From assembly GCA_965250205.1 (NCBI GenBank), contig CBDFNK010000022.1, positions 62,001 to 126,000 on the forward strand: 64,000 nt of DNA. The letters are read 5' to 3'. The notes below the pieces were generated by a model. That model was not told the DNA's origin. It ran no database searches and saw nothing but the letters and a program-made list of their open reading frames with translations. The stretch is from JAHZKN01 sp965250205. Its GTDB lineage: Bacteria > Pseudomonadota > Alphaproteobacteria > Rhizobiales > Hyphomicrobiaceae. Position 1 is the stretch's first letter, and every line of letters begins with the position of its first letter. Below, in pieces: positions 16,379 through 24,911 of the stretch. The translations under genes were made by a program, and so were the position numbers.

Positions 16379-16404
16379 GCTGGGCAAAAGATTTGCTGCC
16401 CAGC
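16379..16404 (+). other. Hairpin after tilS
   Basis: GCTGGGCA pairs perfectly with TGCCCAGC across a 10-nt loop, 20 bp past the tilS stop. There is no T-run, so termination is uncertain. The remainder of the 210-bp gap to ftsH shows only the probable ftsH leader. Confidence 0.4.
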
Positions 16405-16569
16405 AAGGAATTAAGACGCGATACGGGGTGTGCTGCTTGGCAAAGTCGTGCGGCATACCTATCTTAACCAATAGAGGCACTGCGCTGGCCGGGATATTAT
16501 TACTGAGCCAACGCTGAATATGTGGCGCCCGTTAGTTAACAGCCGGGCTGGATCTCAAGGGACACACTA

Positions 16570-18504
16570 ATGAATTCGAACTTTCAGAAGCTCGCGGTAT
16601 GGGTATTCATGTTGGCGATGCTCTTCGTGCTCTACAATATGTTCAATGATCGCCCTGACGCAAGCCGTGGTGCTGAGATTAGCTACTCAGAGTTTTTGTC
16701 TTCTGTTGATGATGGAAAAATTTCTGATGTGACCCTGGCTGGCAATCGCATCAAAGGAAAGATGCGCGACGGTGGCAAACTATTCTCTACCTATGCACCC
16801 GAAGATCCAGGTCTCGTGGCGCGCCTTGAAAAGAAGGGCGTCAAGTTTCAAGCGCGACCTTCTGATGAAGATGTGCCGTCATTCCTAGGCGTGTTGGTTA
16901 ACTGGTTCCCGATGCTGTTGTTGATTGCGGTCTGGATTTTCTTCATGCGCCAAATGCAGTCGGGCTCCGGGCGCGCGATGGGCTTTGGCAAGTCGCGGGC
17001 AAAACTTCTGACCGAGCGTCAGGGCCGTGTCACATTTGAAGACGTCGCTGGTGTTGATGAGGCCAAATCGGACCTTGAAGAGATTGTTGAATTCCTGCGT
17101 GACCCGCAAAAGTTTCAGCGCCTCGGTGGCCGCATCCCACGTGGTGCATTGCTCGTTGGTCCGCCAGGTACAGGTAAGACGCTGATCGCGCGCGCTGTTG
17201 CTGGCGAAGCCAATGTACCGTTTTTCACCATTTCCGGTTCGGACTTCGTTGAGATGTTTGTCGGTGTTGGTGCCAGTCGTGTGCGCGACATGTTTGAACA
17301 GGCTAAGAAGAATGCGCCGTGTATCATCTTTATCGACGAAATTGACGCTGTTGGCCGCCATCGTGGTGCCGGTCTTGGCGGAGGAAATGATGAGCGTGAG
17401 CAGACGCTGAACCAGTTGCTGGTTGAGATGGATGGCTTTGAAGCCAACGAAGGCGTCATCATTATTGCAGCCACCAACCGTCCGGATGTGTTGGATCCTG
17501 CTTTGCTGCGCCCCGGTCGTTTTGATCGCCAGATCACAGTGCCAAATCCGGACATCAGAGGCCGTGAACAAATTTTGAAAGTGCATATGCGGAAGGTGCC
17601 GATGACACCCAACGTCAATGCCAAAACCATTGCGCGCGGCACACCTGGCTTTTCTGGTGCTGATTTGGCAAACCTGGTCAATGAAGCAGCGCTTCTGGCT
17701 GCACGGCGCAACAAACGCTTGGTGACACAAGCTGAATTTGAAGACGCAAAAGACAAGGTCATGATGGGCGCGGAGCGTCGTTCCATGGTGATGAGCGACG
17801 AAGAGCGTCGCAACACGGCGTATCATGAGGCGGGCCATGCAATTGTTGGCCTCAACGTGCCCTATGACCCACTGCACAAGGTGACCATCATTCCGCGTGG
17901 TCGCGCGCTAGGTGTGACGATGAATTTGCCGGAGGAAGAACGCTATTCGCGGACACGGGAATGGTGCGAAGCGCGCATGGCTGTTTTGTTCGGTGGTCGC
18001 GAAGCCGAAATCATCTTAGGCGGTGAAAGTAATGTCACCAATGGTGCAACCGGCGACATCCTAATGGCGACAGGTCTGGCCCGCTCGATGGTGATGGAGT
18101 GGGGCATGTCCGATAAGCTTGGGCGTGTGCGCTACAATGGCAATGAGCAGGAAGTGTTCTTAGGCCACTCAGTGACGCAAACTACTAATATCTCAGATGA
18201 GACTGCAGAGTTGATCGACACCGAAATTCGTGGACTTATCATGGCTGGCGAAGCCAAGGCCAAGCAAATCCTGAATGATAAGATTGATGGTCTGCACGCG
18301 GTGTCAAAAGCGTTGCTGGAGCATGAAACGCTATCGGGTGATGAAGTTAAAGCGGTTCTGCGCGGCGAAACGATCATTCGACCATCGGATGATGATGGCT
18401 CGAAGGGCCCAACAGCTTCTGCGGTGCCGACAGCGGGCACCGTTAAGCCGCGCGATGAGCCGGATCCTGACATGGGTGGCATGGAGCCTCAGCCACAGGG
18501 TTAG
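16570..18504 (+). CDS. ftsH: FtsH membrane AAA+ zinc metalloprotease
   Basis: FtsH is the inner-membrane ATP-dependent protease that degrades membrane proteins and regulatory targets such as LpxC. It has 644 residues. Two N-terminal membrane segments (about 8-26 and about 110-130) flank a periplasmic domain. Walker A is GPPGTGKT at residues 197-204, followed by Walker B (IIFIDEIDAVG) and the second region of homology (ATNRPDVLDPALLRPGRFD). The zinc motif HEAGH lies at 419-423. The C-terminus is Pro/Asp-rich. ATG 16570 follows AAGGGA. The TAG stop is shared with the left end of a dispersed element, and a strong terminator follows about 65 bp later. Confidence 0.97.
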   Translation: MNSNFQKLAVWVFMLAMLFVLYNMFNDRPDASRGAEISYSEFLSSVDDGKISDVTLAGNRIKGKMRDGGKLFSTYAPEDPGLVARLEKKGVKFQARPSDEDVPSFLGVLVNWFPMLLLIAVWIFFMRQMQSGSGRAMGFGKSRAKLLTERQGRVTFEDVAGVDEAKSDLEEIVEFLRDPQKFQRLGGRIPRGALLVGPPGTGKTLIARAVAGEANVPFFTISGSDFVEMFVGVGASRVRDMFEQAKKNAPCIIFIDEIDAVGRHRGAGLGGGNDEREQTLNQLLVEMDGFEANEGVIIIAATNRPDVLDPALLRPGRFDRQITVPNPDIRGREQILKVHMRKVPMTPNVNAKTIARGTPGFSGADLANLVNEAALLAARRNKRLVTQAEFEDAKDKVMMGAERRSMVMSDEERRNTAYHEAGHAIVGLNVPYDPLHKVTIIPRGRALGVTMNLPEEERYSRTREWCEARMAVLFGGREAEIILGGESNVTNGATGDILMATGLARSMVMEWGMSDKLGRVRYNGNEQEVFLGHSVTQTTNISDETAELIDTEIRGLIMAGEAKAKQILNDKIDGLHAVSKALLEHETLSGDEVKAVLRGETIIRPSDDDGSKGPTASAVPTAGTVKPRDEPDPDMGGMEPQPQG

Positions 18505-18546
18505 AGCATGCCTGACGTTTCATCAAACGCAGATAAGTTGCACTAG
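18501..18546 (+). repeat. Solo left module of the dispersed element family (copy K)
   Basis: The 45 bp starting at 18502, TAGAGCATGCCTGACG... to ...GCACTAG, align without gaps to the 45-bp left module of the triple copy at 24104. Both have TAGAGCAT at the left, an AACG-type inner palindrome and CTAG at the end. The first TAG is the ftsH stop codon. The right module is absent. Confidence 0.75.
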
Positions 18547-18569
18547 TCTGGCAATAGATCCGATCAAGC

Positions 18570-18619
18570 AAACAATGAGAGCTGGTGCAGCACATCGTGC
18601 ATCGGCTCTCATTGTTTTT
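18570..18619 (+). terminator. Strong Rho-independent terminator after ftsH
   Basis: AAACAATGAGAGC pairs perfectly with GCTCTCATTGTTT (13 bp), followed by TTTTC. The loop holds a minor inner hairpin, TGCA/TGCA. It separates ftsH from folP. Confidence 0.92.
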
Positions 18620-18677
18620 CAAGATTACGTTGCTCACCCATTTCCAATTCAAAACCAACGTATGTTAAGAAGCGACG

Positions 18678-19775
18678 ATGCAAAACACAATTTATCTAAG
18701 GCCCGTCGGTCTCTTCCATCATACGACTGAGCTGCAAATCGAAGACGGGGACGCGGGCTGGCCCGGCCTCGGTCTTTGCGGTGGGCAGGCCACTTTTTCT
18801 GCCGTCGAAATCATAGAACGGGTAGCAGGCGGTGAAATCGTGTGCCGTATCGTCAGCCTGACGGATCTGTTCGAGCGCGATTGGGGGCGCCATAACCTCT
18901 CTGTGTCAGAGACGCTGGAAGCGATACGTGCACCGCGTGCGCCGTTGATGGGACTACGCCTGGATCGCCCGCGTATCATGGGCATTGTCAACGTGACGCC
19001 GGATAGTTTTTCCGATGGTGGCAAATGGTTTGATCCCAATAATGCGATTGACCACGCGCTTAAGCTGGCGGAACAAGGTGCGGATATTCTTGACATTGGT
19101 GGGGAAAGCACCAGACCCGGATCTGATGCCGTTGCGGTTGGGGATGAGTTGGCGCGCGTCATCCCTGTGATCAAGGGCCTGCGCGAAAAAACCGACAAAC
19201 TCATCTCTGTAGATACGCGCAAATCTCAGGTGATGGCGGCGGCGGCGGAAGCGGGTGCAGATATTCTCAACGATGTGTCGGCGCTGACCTTTGATCCTGA
19301 AGCGCTTGATGTTGCATCCGATACAGGGTTGCCCGTCATGTTGATGCACGCTCAGGGCGATCCCAAAACCATGAACGATAACCCGCAGTATTCTGAGGTG
19401 GCGTTAGATGTGTATGACTTCCTGTCTGAGCGCATTAAAGTGTGTGAAGACGCAGGCATTCCCAAAGCCAAACTGATTGCCGATCCAGGTATCGGTTTTG
19501 GCAAGAACTTGCATCATAATATTTCCGTTATGAGTGCGTTGAGCCTATATCACGGATTGGGTGTGCCGATTCTGTTGGGTGCGTCGCGCAAAAAACTTAT
19601 TGGACAGTTGTGCAATGTCGATGACCCGGAAGCGCGCGTGCCGGGTTCACTGGCTGCCGCGCTGTCAGGTGTCGCACAAGGCGTACAGATTGTGCGCGTG
19701 CATGATGTTGCCGAAACCAAACAAGCGCTCTCCATCTGGCAGGCGGCAAGCCTAGGTAGTGAAGCGGCGGTTTAG
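18678..19775 (+). CDS. folP: Dihydropteroate synthase
   Basis: FolP condenses dihydropterin pyrophosphate with p-aminobenzoate to give dihydropteroate in folate synthesis, and is the target of sulfonamides. The TIM-barrel signature MGIVNVTPDSFSDGG begins at residue 101. IGGESTRPGSD, SVDTRKSQV, INDVSAL-type (LNDVSALTFD), DPGIGFGKN and LGASRKK follow in the expected order. The protein has 365 residues. The first 95 or so form an extension not found in the 270-280-residue enzymes but common in alphaproteobacteria (from memory). It lies between the ftsH terminator and glmM, with a small convergent gene in between. Confidence 0.95.
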   Translation: MQNTIYLRPVGLFHHTTELQIEDGDAGWPGLGLCGGQATFSAVEIIERVAGGEIVCRIVSLTDLFERDWGRHNLSVSETLEAIRAPRAPLMGLRLDRPRIMGIVNVTPDSFSDGGKWFDPNNAIDHALKLAEQGADILDIGGESTRPGSDAVAVGDELARVIPVIKGLREKTDKLISVDTRKSQVMAAAAEAGADILNDVSALTFDPEALDVASDTGLPVMLMHAQGDPKTMNDNPQYSEVALDVYDFLSERIKVCEDAGIPKAKLIADPGIGFGKNLHHNISVMSALSLYHGLGVPILLGASRKKLIGQLCNVDDPEARVPGSLAAALSGVAQGVQIVRVHDVAETKQALSIWQAASLGSEAAV

Positions 19776-19805
19776 ATGGCTGTTGCGATAGGTTCAACAA
19801 ACAAC

Positions 19806-20012
19806 TTACGGCCTGGAGCCATGCTGCCGACCGACCTTCTTTCCTTCGCGATAGCCTTTATTATGACTGGCAGAGTCTGCCTGGGCCGTTGCGCTGATCG
19901 AGACGCCTGCCACGGTGAACAGGGTGAAGGCAGCAAAAACAACGGCAAGCATCTGGGTCAGAGCGTGGCTGCCGCGGAAGGCGGATGGTGTGGGTTGGGT
20001 TTGGAAAGTCAT
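19806..20012 (-). CDS. Small exported basic protein
   Basis: This is a 68-residue protein on the minus strand. Its start at 20012 is supported by GGAGAGAT about nine bases upstream. Residues about 18-46 are a signal peptide-like segment (MLAVVFAAFTLFTVAGVSI, then ATAQA). The mature part is short and basic, containing KGYREGKKVGRQHG. The longer frame to 20222 has no ribosome-binding site. It lies between folP (convergent, 30 bp away) and glmM (divergent). Function unknown; the short mature peptide does not match a family I know. Confidence 0.6.
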   Translation of the reverse strand: MTFQTQPTPSAFRGSHALTQMLAVVFAAFTLFTVAGVSISATAQADSASHNKGYREGKKVGRQHGSRP

Positions 20013-20438
20013 GCGTATCTCTCCGTTTGAACTGCACATTTGCCCCATAGCCGCCACATTTGCGCTATCAGCCCTGAATGGACTGTGAGCGCGCCATTCA
20101 CAAGGCGGTCCTGTCTCTGGCATCGCCAAGGCTACAACGGTTACGACTTGAACTTTCAGCTTATGGTGATCCTGTGGCACCTGACAGGATCTGCCAGGGT
20201 GCGGTAAGCTCACCGGGTGCATATGCAGCTCGGTGGTGGGTCGATGCTGTTTTTTAGGGATATCCGCGTATGGTGCGTTGGGTCTTGCACGTCAGCCTGA
20301 TAGCAAGGGCCCAAGATGGAACGCTCCGAAGACTATATTAGGGTCGGAGGGCCAGGAGCTCGCACAGCACGGCTCCTACAACTCAAAGACGGTGCGCGAT
20401 GGCCCCAGGGTTGGTCGCAAAACACTAAGGGACGAGCA
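20013..20438. other. Divergent intergenic region before glmM
   Basis: This 426-bp region lies between the small exported gene and glmM and must contain both promoters. I see no confident promoter match, no hairpin with a T-run and no convincing small gene. The two open frames here (20233-20442 and the upstream extension of glmM) lack ribosome-binding sites. Confidence 0.4.
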
Positions 20439-21797
20439 ATGATACGGCGCTACTTCGGTACTGATGGGATTAGGGGGCGTGCAAACAGCCATCCAATGAC
20501 GGCAGAAATGGCGTTGAAGGTTGGCATGGCAGCTGGCCGCGCCTTCCAGGCCAATGGCGGTGCCAAGCGCGTCGTGATCGGTAAGGACACACGCTTATCC
20601 GGCTATATGCTTGAGGCTGCCCTGATGTCTGGCTTCACCTCTGTCGGCATGGATGTGTTTCTGCTCGGCCCGATGCCAACGCCGGCTGTTGCTATGTTAA
20701 CCCGCTCGCTGCGTGCTGATCTGGGTGTGATGCTGTCGGCCTCCCACAACGAATTTGCTGACAACGGTATCAAGCTGTTTGATCCCAAGGGATACAAGCT
20801 TTCAGATGAGCGGGAGCTGGAAATTGAAAAGCTGATCGATTCTGATCCAGCTTCAATGCTGGTTGCTGCCGACAAGATTGGCCGCGCAACTCGCGTTGAA
20901 AGTGCCCAGCAGCGCTATATTGAGTTTGCCAAGCGCACCTTGCCGCGGGACATGACACTCACGGGTCTGCGCATTGTGATCGATTGTGCCAATGGCGCTG
21001 GTTATAAAGTGGCGCCAGCGGCACTTTGGGAATTGGGCGCAGAGGTAATCACCATCGGCGATGATCCTGATGGCCGCAATATCAATGAGAAGTGCGGCTC
21101 GACATATCCCGAAGCCCTGATGGATAAGGTCATGGAAGTGCGTGCTGATATTGGCATTGCGCTTGATGGCGATGCTGATCGCGTTGTGATTGTCGATGAA
21201 AAGGGCCAATTGATTGATGGCGATCAACTGATGGCCGTCATTGCTGAGAGCTGGCATAAATCTGGTCGACTGACAGCTGGCGGTGTTGTTGCAACTGTGA
21301 TGAGCAACCTTGGGTTAGAACGCTACCTGAAAGGTCTTGGCCTTGGCCTTGTGCGCACCCCGGTTGGTGATCGCTACGTTGTCGAATACATGCGCAAGCA
21401 TGGCTACAATGTCGGTGGCGAGCAGTCGGGCCATATGGTGCTGTCAGATTTTGCCACCACGGGAGACGGTCTGGTGTCGGCTTTGCAGGTACTATCGTGT
21501 GTCGTTGAGCAGGATAAGCCGGTCTCTGAAGTCTGCGCCCGCTTTGTGGCACTGCCACAACTGTTGCGAAATGTACGCTACAGTGCCGGAAAGCCGTTGG
21601 AAGATCGCCGCGTGCGTCAGGCTATTGAAGGTGCCAAGGCCAAGCTTGGCACGAGCGGGCGGCTTGTGATCCGGCCATCCGGCACTGAGCCAGTGATCCG
21701 GGTGATGGCGGAAGGTGACAACGCTGACCTGGTTGCCAATGTCGTCGGTGATGTTGTCGAAGCGGTTGAGACCGCATCCGTGTCATCTTCGAGCTGA
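20439..21797 (+). CDS. glmM: Phosphoglucosamine mutase
   Basis: GlmM converts glucosamine-6-phosphate to glucosamine-1-phosphate for UDP-GlcNAc, and so for peptidoglycan and lipopolysaccharide. The 452-residue protein starts MIRRYFGTDGIRGRAN. The phosphoserine loop is SASHN with Ser102. The metal loop DGDADRV, the sugar loop GGEQSGHM and the phosphate loop RPSGTEPVIRVM are all visible. ATG 20439 is preceded by AAGGGACGAG. The 41-codon upstream extension of the frame does not resemble the family. The neighbourhood ftsH-folP-glmM is conserved in alphaproteobacteria. Confidence 0.97.
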   Translation: MIRRYFGTDGIRGRANSHPMTAEMALKVGMAAGRAFQANGGAKRVVIGKDTRLSGYMLEAALMSGFTSVGMDVFLLGPMPTPAVAMLTRSLRADLGVMLSASHNEFADNGIKLFDPKGYKLSDERELEIEKLIDSDPASMLVAADKIGRATRVESAQQRYIEFAKRTLPRDMTLTGLRIVIDCANGAGYKVAPAALWELGAEVITIGDDPDGRNINEKCGSTYPEALMDKVMEVRADIGIALDGDADRVVIVDEKGQLIDGDQLMAVIAESWHKSGRLTAGGVVATVMSNLGLERYLKGLGLGLVRTPVGDRYVVEYMRKHGYNVGGEQSGHMVLSDFATTGDGLVSALQVLSCVVEQDKPVSEVCARFVALPQLLRNVRYSAGKPLEDRRVRQAIEGAKAKLGTSGRLVIRPSGTEPVIRVMAEGDNADLVANVVGDVVEAVETASVSSSS

Positions 21798-22035
21798 CCG
21801 CGCGTCTGGTTTTCCTAACGACACCCAAAAATCGCAACACTTTGTTAAGATTTTCGGCGCTTGACGGTGCGGAAGTGCATGTTTGGCGTGTTGAGGTCCT
21901 AAAACTGTTTCATTTTGTGTCAGCGGTTAAGGCTCCTTTAAGTCTTGTCGCGCATCCTCCCTCATGAAGCCGCATTACCTTGCAGGGGTATACCCCTTTT
22001 CAGGTGGCGGCGGTCAGATCATGAAAGGGACTGTC

Positions 22036-22872
22036 ATGACCACCACTCGCGTTTCCGTTTTGCTCGCTGCAGTATTTGCGCTCGGCAGTGCAACAGCGGC
22101 TCAATCAGCCGACCTCTATGGCGGCGGCATGAATAATAGCTATTATCCAGGCAGCATCAAAGATGCTGTTGCTGCACCAATCGGCCCATCTTGGTATCTG
22201 CGCATAGACGGCGGCTATAGCGCTTTCGATACACCAGATATCACCGAAGATGGTCTGTGGACCCTGACCAGAACAGATATTGACGACACGTGGTCTCTGG
22301 GTGGTGGTATTGGTAGGTACTTCACCTCAACTATTCGTGGCGACATCACCTACGAACACCGCTTCGAAGCGGACGCCGAAGGTATCCTCGCAGATCCGGG
22401 CAACCAATTGCCTGGTACACGCTTTTTCGGCATCGAAAGCGACGTCGTCCTGGCCAACGTCTATTACGATTTTGCGCGCCATAGCCGCATCAACCCATAT
22501 GTTGGTATCGGGCTTGGTGTAACGTACAACAAAACCACCGAAGGCACCGTTGTTGACTGCGGTTGTACTGTAGGCCGTATCGCAGAAGGCAACACAACAC
22601 ACGTTGCCGGTGCTCTGATGGCTGGCTTCACGGCCAAACTACGTGGTGGTCATGGCGATGTGCATGCTGCATCCTTTGGCAGAATCAAAGATGCGCCCAT
22701 TGAAATTGAGCGTGGGCTTTACCTCGATGTCGGCTACCGCTTTTTGTACCTCGGTGAAGCTGAAACCGGCGCTGTAACAGCGATTAACGGTGGTCCAGTT
22801 TCACGCGATCCGACCGTCGAAAGCCTGCACGCACACGAAATTCGCGTAGGTCTTCGCTACGAAATCTTCTAG
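22036..22872 (+). CDS. Outer-membrane beta-barrel protein 1
   Basis: A 278-residue exported protein with a signal peptide cut near ATAAQSADLYGGG. The mature chain has alternating strands and Gly/Tyr patterns of an eight-stranded OmpA/Omp25-like barrel (WYLRIDGGYSAF, RGDITYEHRF, VLANVYYDFARHSRINPYVG, YLDVGYRFLYLG). It ends RVGLRYEIF with the C-terminal aromatic residue recognised by the BAM complex. ATG 22036 is chosen because AAAGGGA lies seven bases upstream; ATG 22021 is possible. An extracellular-loop Cys pair (DCGCT) is unusual. It is paralogous to the next gene. Confidence 0.85.
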   Translation: MTTTRVSVLLAAVFALGSATAAQSADLYGGGMNNSYYPGSIKDAVAAPIGPSWYLRIDGGYSAFDTPDITEDGLWTLTRTDIDDTWSLGGGIGRYFTSTIRGDITYEHRFEADAEGILADPGNQLPGTRFFGIESDVVLANVYYDFARHSRINPYVGIGLGVTYNKTTEGTVVDCGCTVGRIAEGNTTHVAGALMAGFTAKLRGGHGDVHAASFGRIKDAPIEIERGLYLDVGYRFLYLGEAETGAVTAINGGPVSRDPTVESLHAHEIRVGLRYEIF

Positions 22873-22963
22873 GGCGCTTGGCCGGGGCTATATGTTTTGG
22901 CCAATCTCCAAGTTTATGTTTTGAGTTTAGTTTGGACTGTTGTGCTGCACCTCTTGCAGCGCT

Positions 22964-22991
22964 GACCAGAGTTGAGATTCCATCTCTGGTC
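22964..22991. other. Inverted repeat between the two barrel genes
   Basis: GACCAGAG and CTCTGGTC form an 8-bp perfect stem across 12 nt, and GAGAT/ATCTC can pair inside it. It has no T-run. It is the only structure visible in the 320-bp gap between the two barrel genes and could be a weak terminator of the first. Confidence 0.45.
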
Positions 22992-23192
22992 GTCATCAAC
23001 AAAAGTTCGTTCCTGGTTTCCTGTCTGTGTGGCGTTCGGGCCGTAGCCCGTCCGGGACAAGCGTAAAGGTCATGTGGTTGTTGGCCTCGTGGTTAGTTGA
23101 CCATTGGTGCGCGCGTTTTTGAGCCAGCTGTTGCTGCGCTTCAAGCGTTTCAGTCAGGTGATGTGAAAGTCACGTCTAAAGGGACGAAAGTA

Positions 23193-24107
23193 ATGAACAC
23201 GAACTTCCCAGCCCTAGCATTGAGCCTTGGCTTATTGATATCGGCGACAGGCGTTGCGTTTGGCGAAGGCACATATGTTTACGGTGATGGTTCAACCAAA
23301 GACTATGCGGCAGGTACTCCTGTGCCAGCGCCCATGCCGGTCCCGATGCAGGACGCGCAATGGTACCTACGCCTTGATATTGGTGGGTCTTTTGTTGGTG
23401 ATGTCGGTGTTGATATTGTTGGCGGTGGTGCCATTGCTCGCGGAGCTAGTGATGTTCCAACCTCAATTTTTGGCGAAGGTGGTTTTGGTTATCGCTTCAA
23501 CAAGAACTTTCGTGCTGACTTTACCTCAAGCTTCCACGATGGCTATGATCTAAGTGATTCAGCGCCGTTAACTTTCCAGGCATCTCTGTCTGCGCCAGAT
23601 CCGGGTGTTCCTGGGGATACGTTGACAAACGACTATGACGTCGTTCGCACTGACGAAATTCAGATGAAGCAGCAGTCTACCAATCTTGTTAATCTCTACT
23701 ATGACCTTGCAAATGAATCCCGCTTTACACCTTATGTTGGCGTTGGTGTCGGTATGACATATGTAAATATCGAACGGATCACGTCAGAGACTGCGACGTG
23801 TTTCCAAGGAACAAGAGCCCCCGTTCCTGGCACGCCAACGCCGGCATGTTTTGCCCAGCCAGGTGCGGCAGTCATCACTTCATCTTCAGCAGAAGAGAAG
23901 CATGAGTGGCTGTTTAGTGGCGCACTGATGGCTGGTTTCAGCTATGATGTAAACGAATACATCGCGCTTGATGCTGGTTATCGCTTACTTTATTCACCAG
24001 GTACCATAAAACGGTCTGCGCCAACGTTGACTGGCTCGAGCCAAGTTGCCTGGGAAGATTTTCTACATCACCAATTCCGTACCGGTGTGCGCTTGAAAAT
24101 CTTCTAG
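23193..24107 (+). CDS. Outer-membrane beta-barrel protein 2
   Basis: A 304-residue exported protein. ATG 23193 follows AAAGGGACGAAAG, and the signal ends near GVAFGEGTYVYG. A Pro-rich segment (PVPAPMPVPM) precedes the barrel. Strands WYLRLDIGGSF, FGYRFNKNFRADF, LVNLYYDLANESRFTPYVG and GALMAGFSYDVNEY correspond to those of barrel protein 1, so the genes are paralogues. A loop with two Cys residues (ETATCFQGTR ... TPACFAQP) occurs at the same place as the Cys pair of the paralogue. It ends RLKIF. The TAG stop is the first part of a triple dispersed element. Confidence 0.85.
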   Translation: MNTNFPALALSLGLLISATGVAFGEGTYVYGDGSTKDYAAGTPVPAPMPVPMQDAQWYLRLDIGGSFVGDVGVDIVGGGAIARGASDVPTSIFGEGGFGYRFNKNFRADFTSSFHDGYDLSDSAPLTFQASLSAPDPGVPGDTLTNDYDVVRTDEIQMKQQSTNLVNLYYDLANESRFTPYVGVGVGMTYVNIERITSETATCFQGTRAPVPGTPTPACFAQPGAAVITSSSAEEKHEWLFSGALMAGFSYDVNEYIALDAGYRLLYSPGTIKRSAPTLTGSSQVAWEDFLHHQFRTGVRLKIF

Positions 24108-24422
24108 AGCATACCTCACGTTTATTCAAACGCCGGAAAGATGCTCTAGCACCTTAGAATAGATCAACTTATCTGCTCAAAGTCGAACCTAACTTTTCGC
24201 AGGTTGATCTAGAGCATGCCTCACGTTTATTCAAACGCCGGAAAGATGCTCTAGCACCTTAGAATAGATCAACTGATCTGCTCAAAGTTGAACTTAACTT
24301 TTCGCAGGTTGATCTAGAGCATGCCTCACGTTTATTCAAACGCCGGAAAGATGCTCTAGCACCTTAGAATAGATCAACTGATCTGCTCAAAGTTGAACCT
24401 AACTTTTCGCAGGTTGATCTAG
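24104..24422 (+). repeat. Three tandem 105-bp copies of the dispersed element (F)
   Basis: Three adjacent copies begin at 24104, 24209 and 24314. Each has a 45-bp left module (TAGAGCAT...ATGCTCTAG), a short spacer (CACCTTAGAAT) and a right module (AGATCAAC...GTTGATCT). Copies 2 and 3 are nearly identical. Copy 1 differs at a few positions (CATACC for CATGCC, AACTTATC for AACTGATC). CTAG lies at both outer ends and at the junctions. The first TAG is the stop codon of barrel protein 2. Confidence 0.95.
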
Positions 24423-24455
24423 GCCTTTCGCCAAGTCGAAACTGAATTGAAATAG

Positions 24456-24487
24456 AAAAGCGGGCTCACAAAGGGCCTGCTTTTTTG
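24456..24487 (+). terminator. Terminator downstream of the barrel gene
   Basis: AAAAGCGGGC pairs with GCCTGCTTTT (one G-T pair) across TCACAAAGG and runs into TTTTTT. It lies beyond the triple repeat and probably ends the barrel-2 transcript. Nothing is recognised from 24488 to 24691. Confidence 0.88.
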
Positions 24488-24691
24488 TGCGCTATTGGTG
24501 AAACGGGCGTCGTGCACGGGACGGTCATCGCTCTGCACTGTTTGCAGGCTTACGGTGAGGTGGGTTTGCAGGATCACGCGGTTTAATTTGTCTTCGACTT
24601 AAGTCACAAAATGGTCATGTGCGACGTCCTTGCAGCACTAAAGACCAGCCAGTCGTTCTGCAATCGGCGTTGACACCGTCATGACGGCGAC

Positions 24692-24794
24692 ATAGAGCAT
24701 CCTGCGTTTAGTTGAACGCAGGATGCTCTAATACTTTAGAATAGATCAAATTATCAGCTTTAAATCGGTTCCGATTTAGAGCAGTTTGATCTAG
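24692..24794 (+). repeat. Dispersed element, copy G
   Basis: The left module is a near-perfect palindrome, AGAGCATCCTGCGTT...AACGCAGGATGCTCT (15-bp stem). The spacer AATACTTTAGAAT resembles that of copy F. The right module is diverged (AGATCAAATTATC...GTTTGATCT) and ends in CTAG. It lies just upstream of serC. Confidence 0.88.
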
Positions 24795-24911
24795 AGCAAG
24801 CTTAGTTCAATGAAACGCAGACACGTTGTCTCGAGACACGTTGTCTGGATTCAACAAAAAGAAGGCACGGACGTCAGTGCCGACCTTTATCTTGCTTGGA
24901 GCGGATGCCTG

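Noticed and set aside
16885..17877. 330-codon frame opposite ftsH
   Set aside because: Shadow of a highly conserved gene; no ribosome-binding site and no resemblance to a family.
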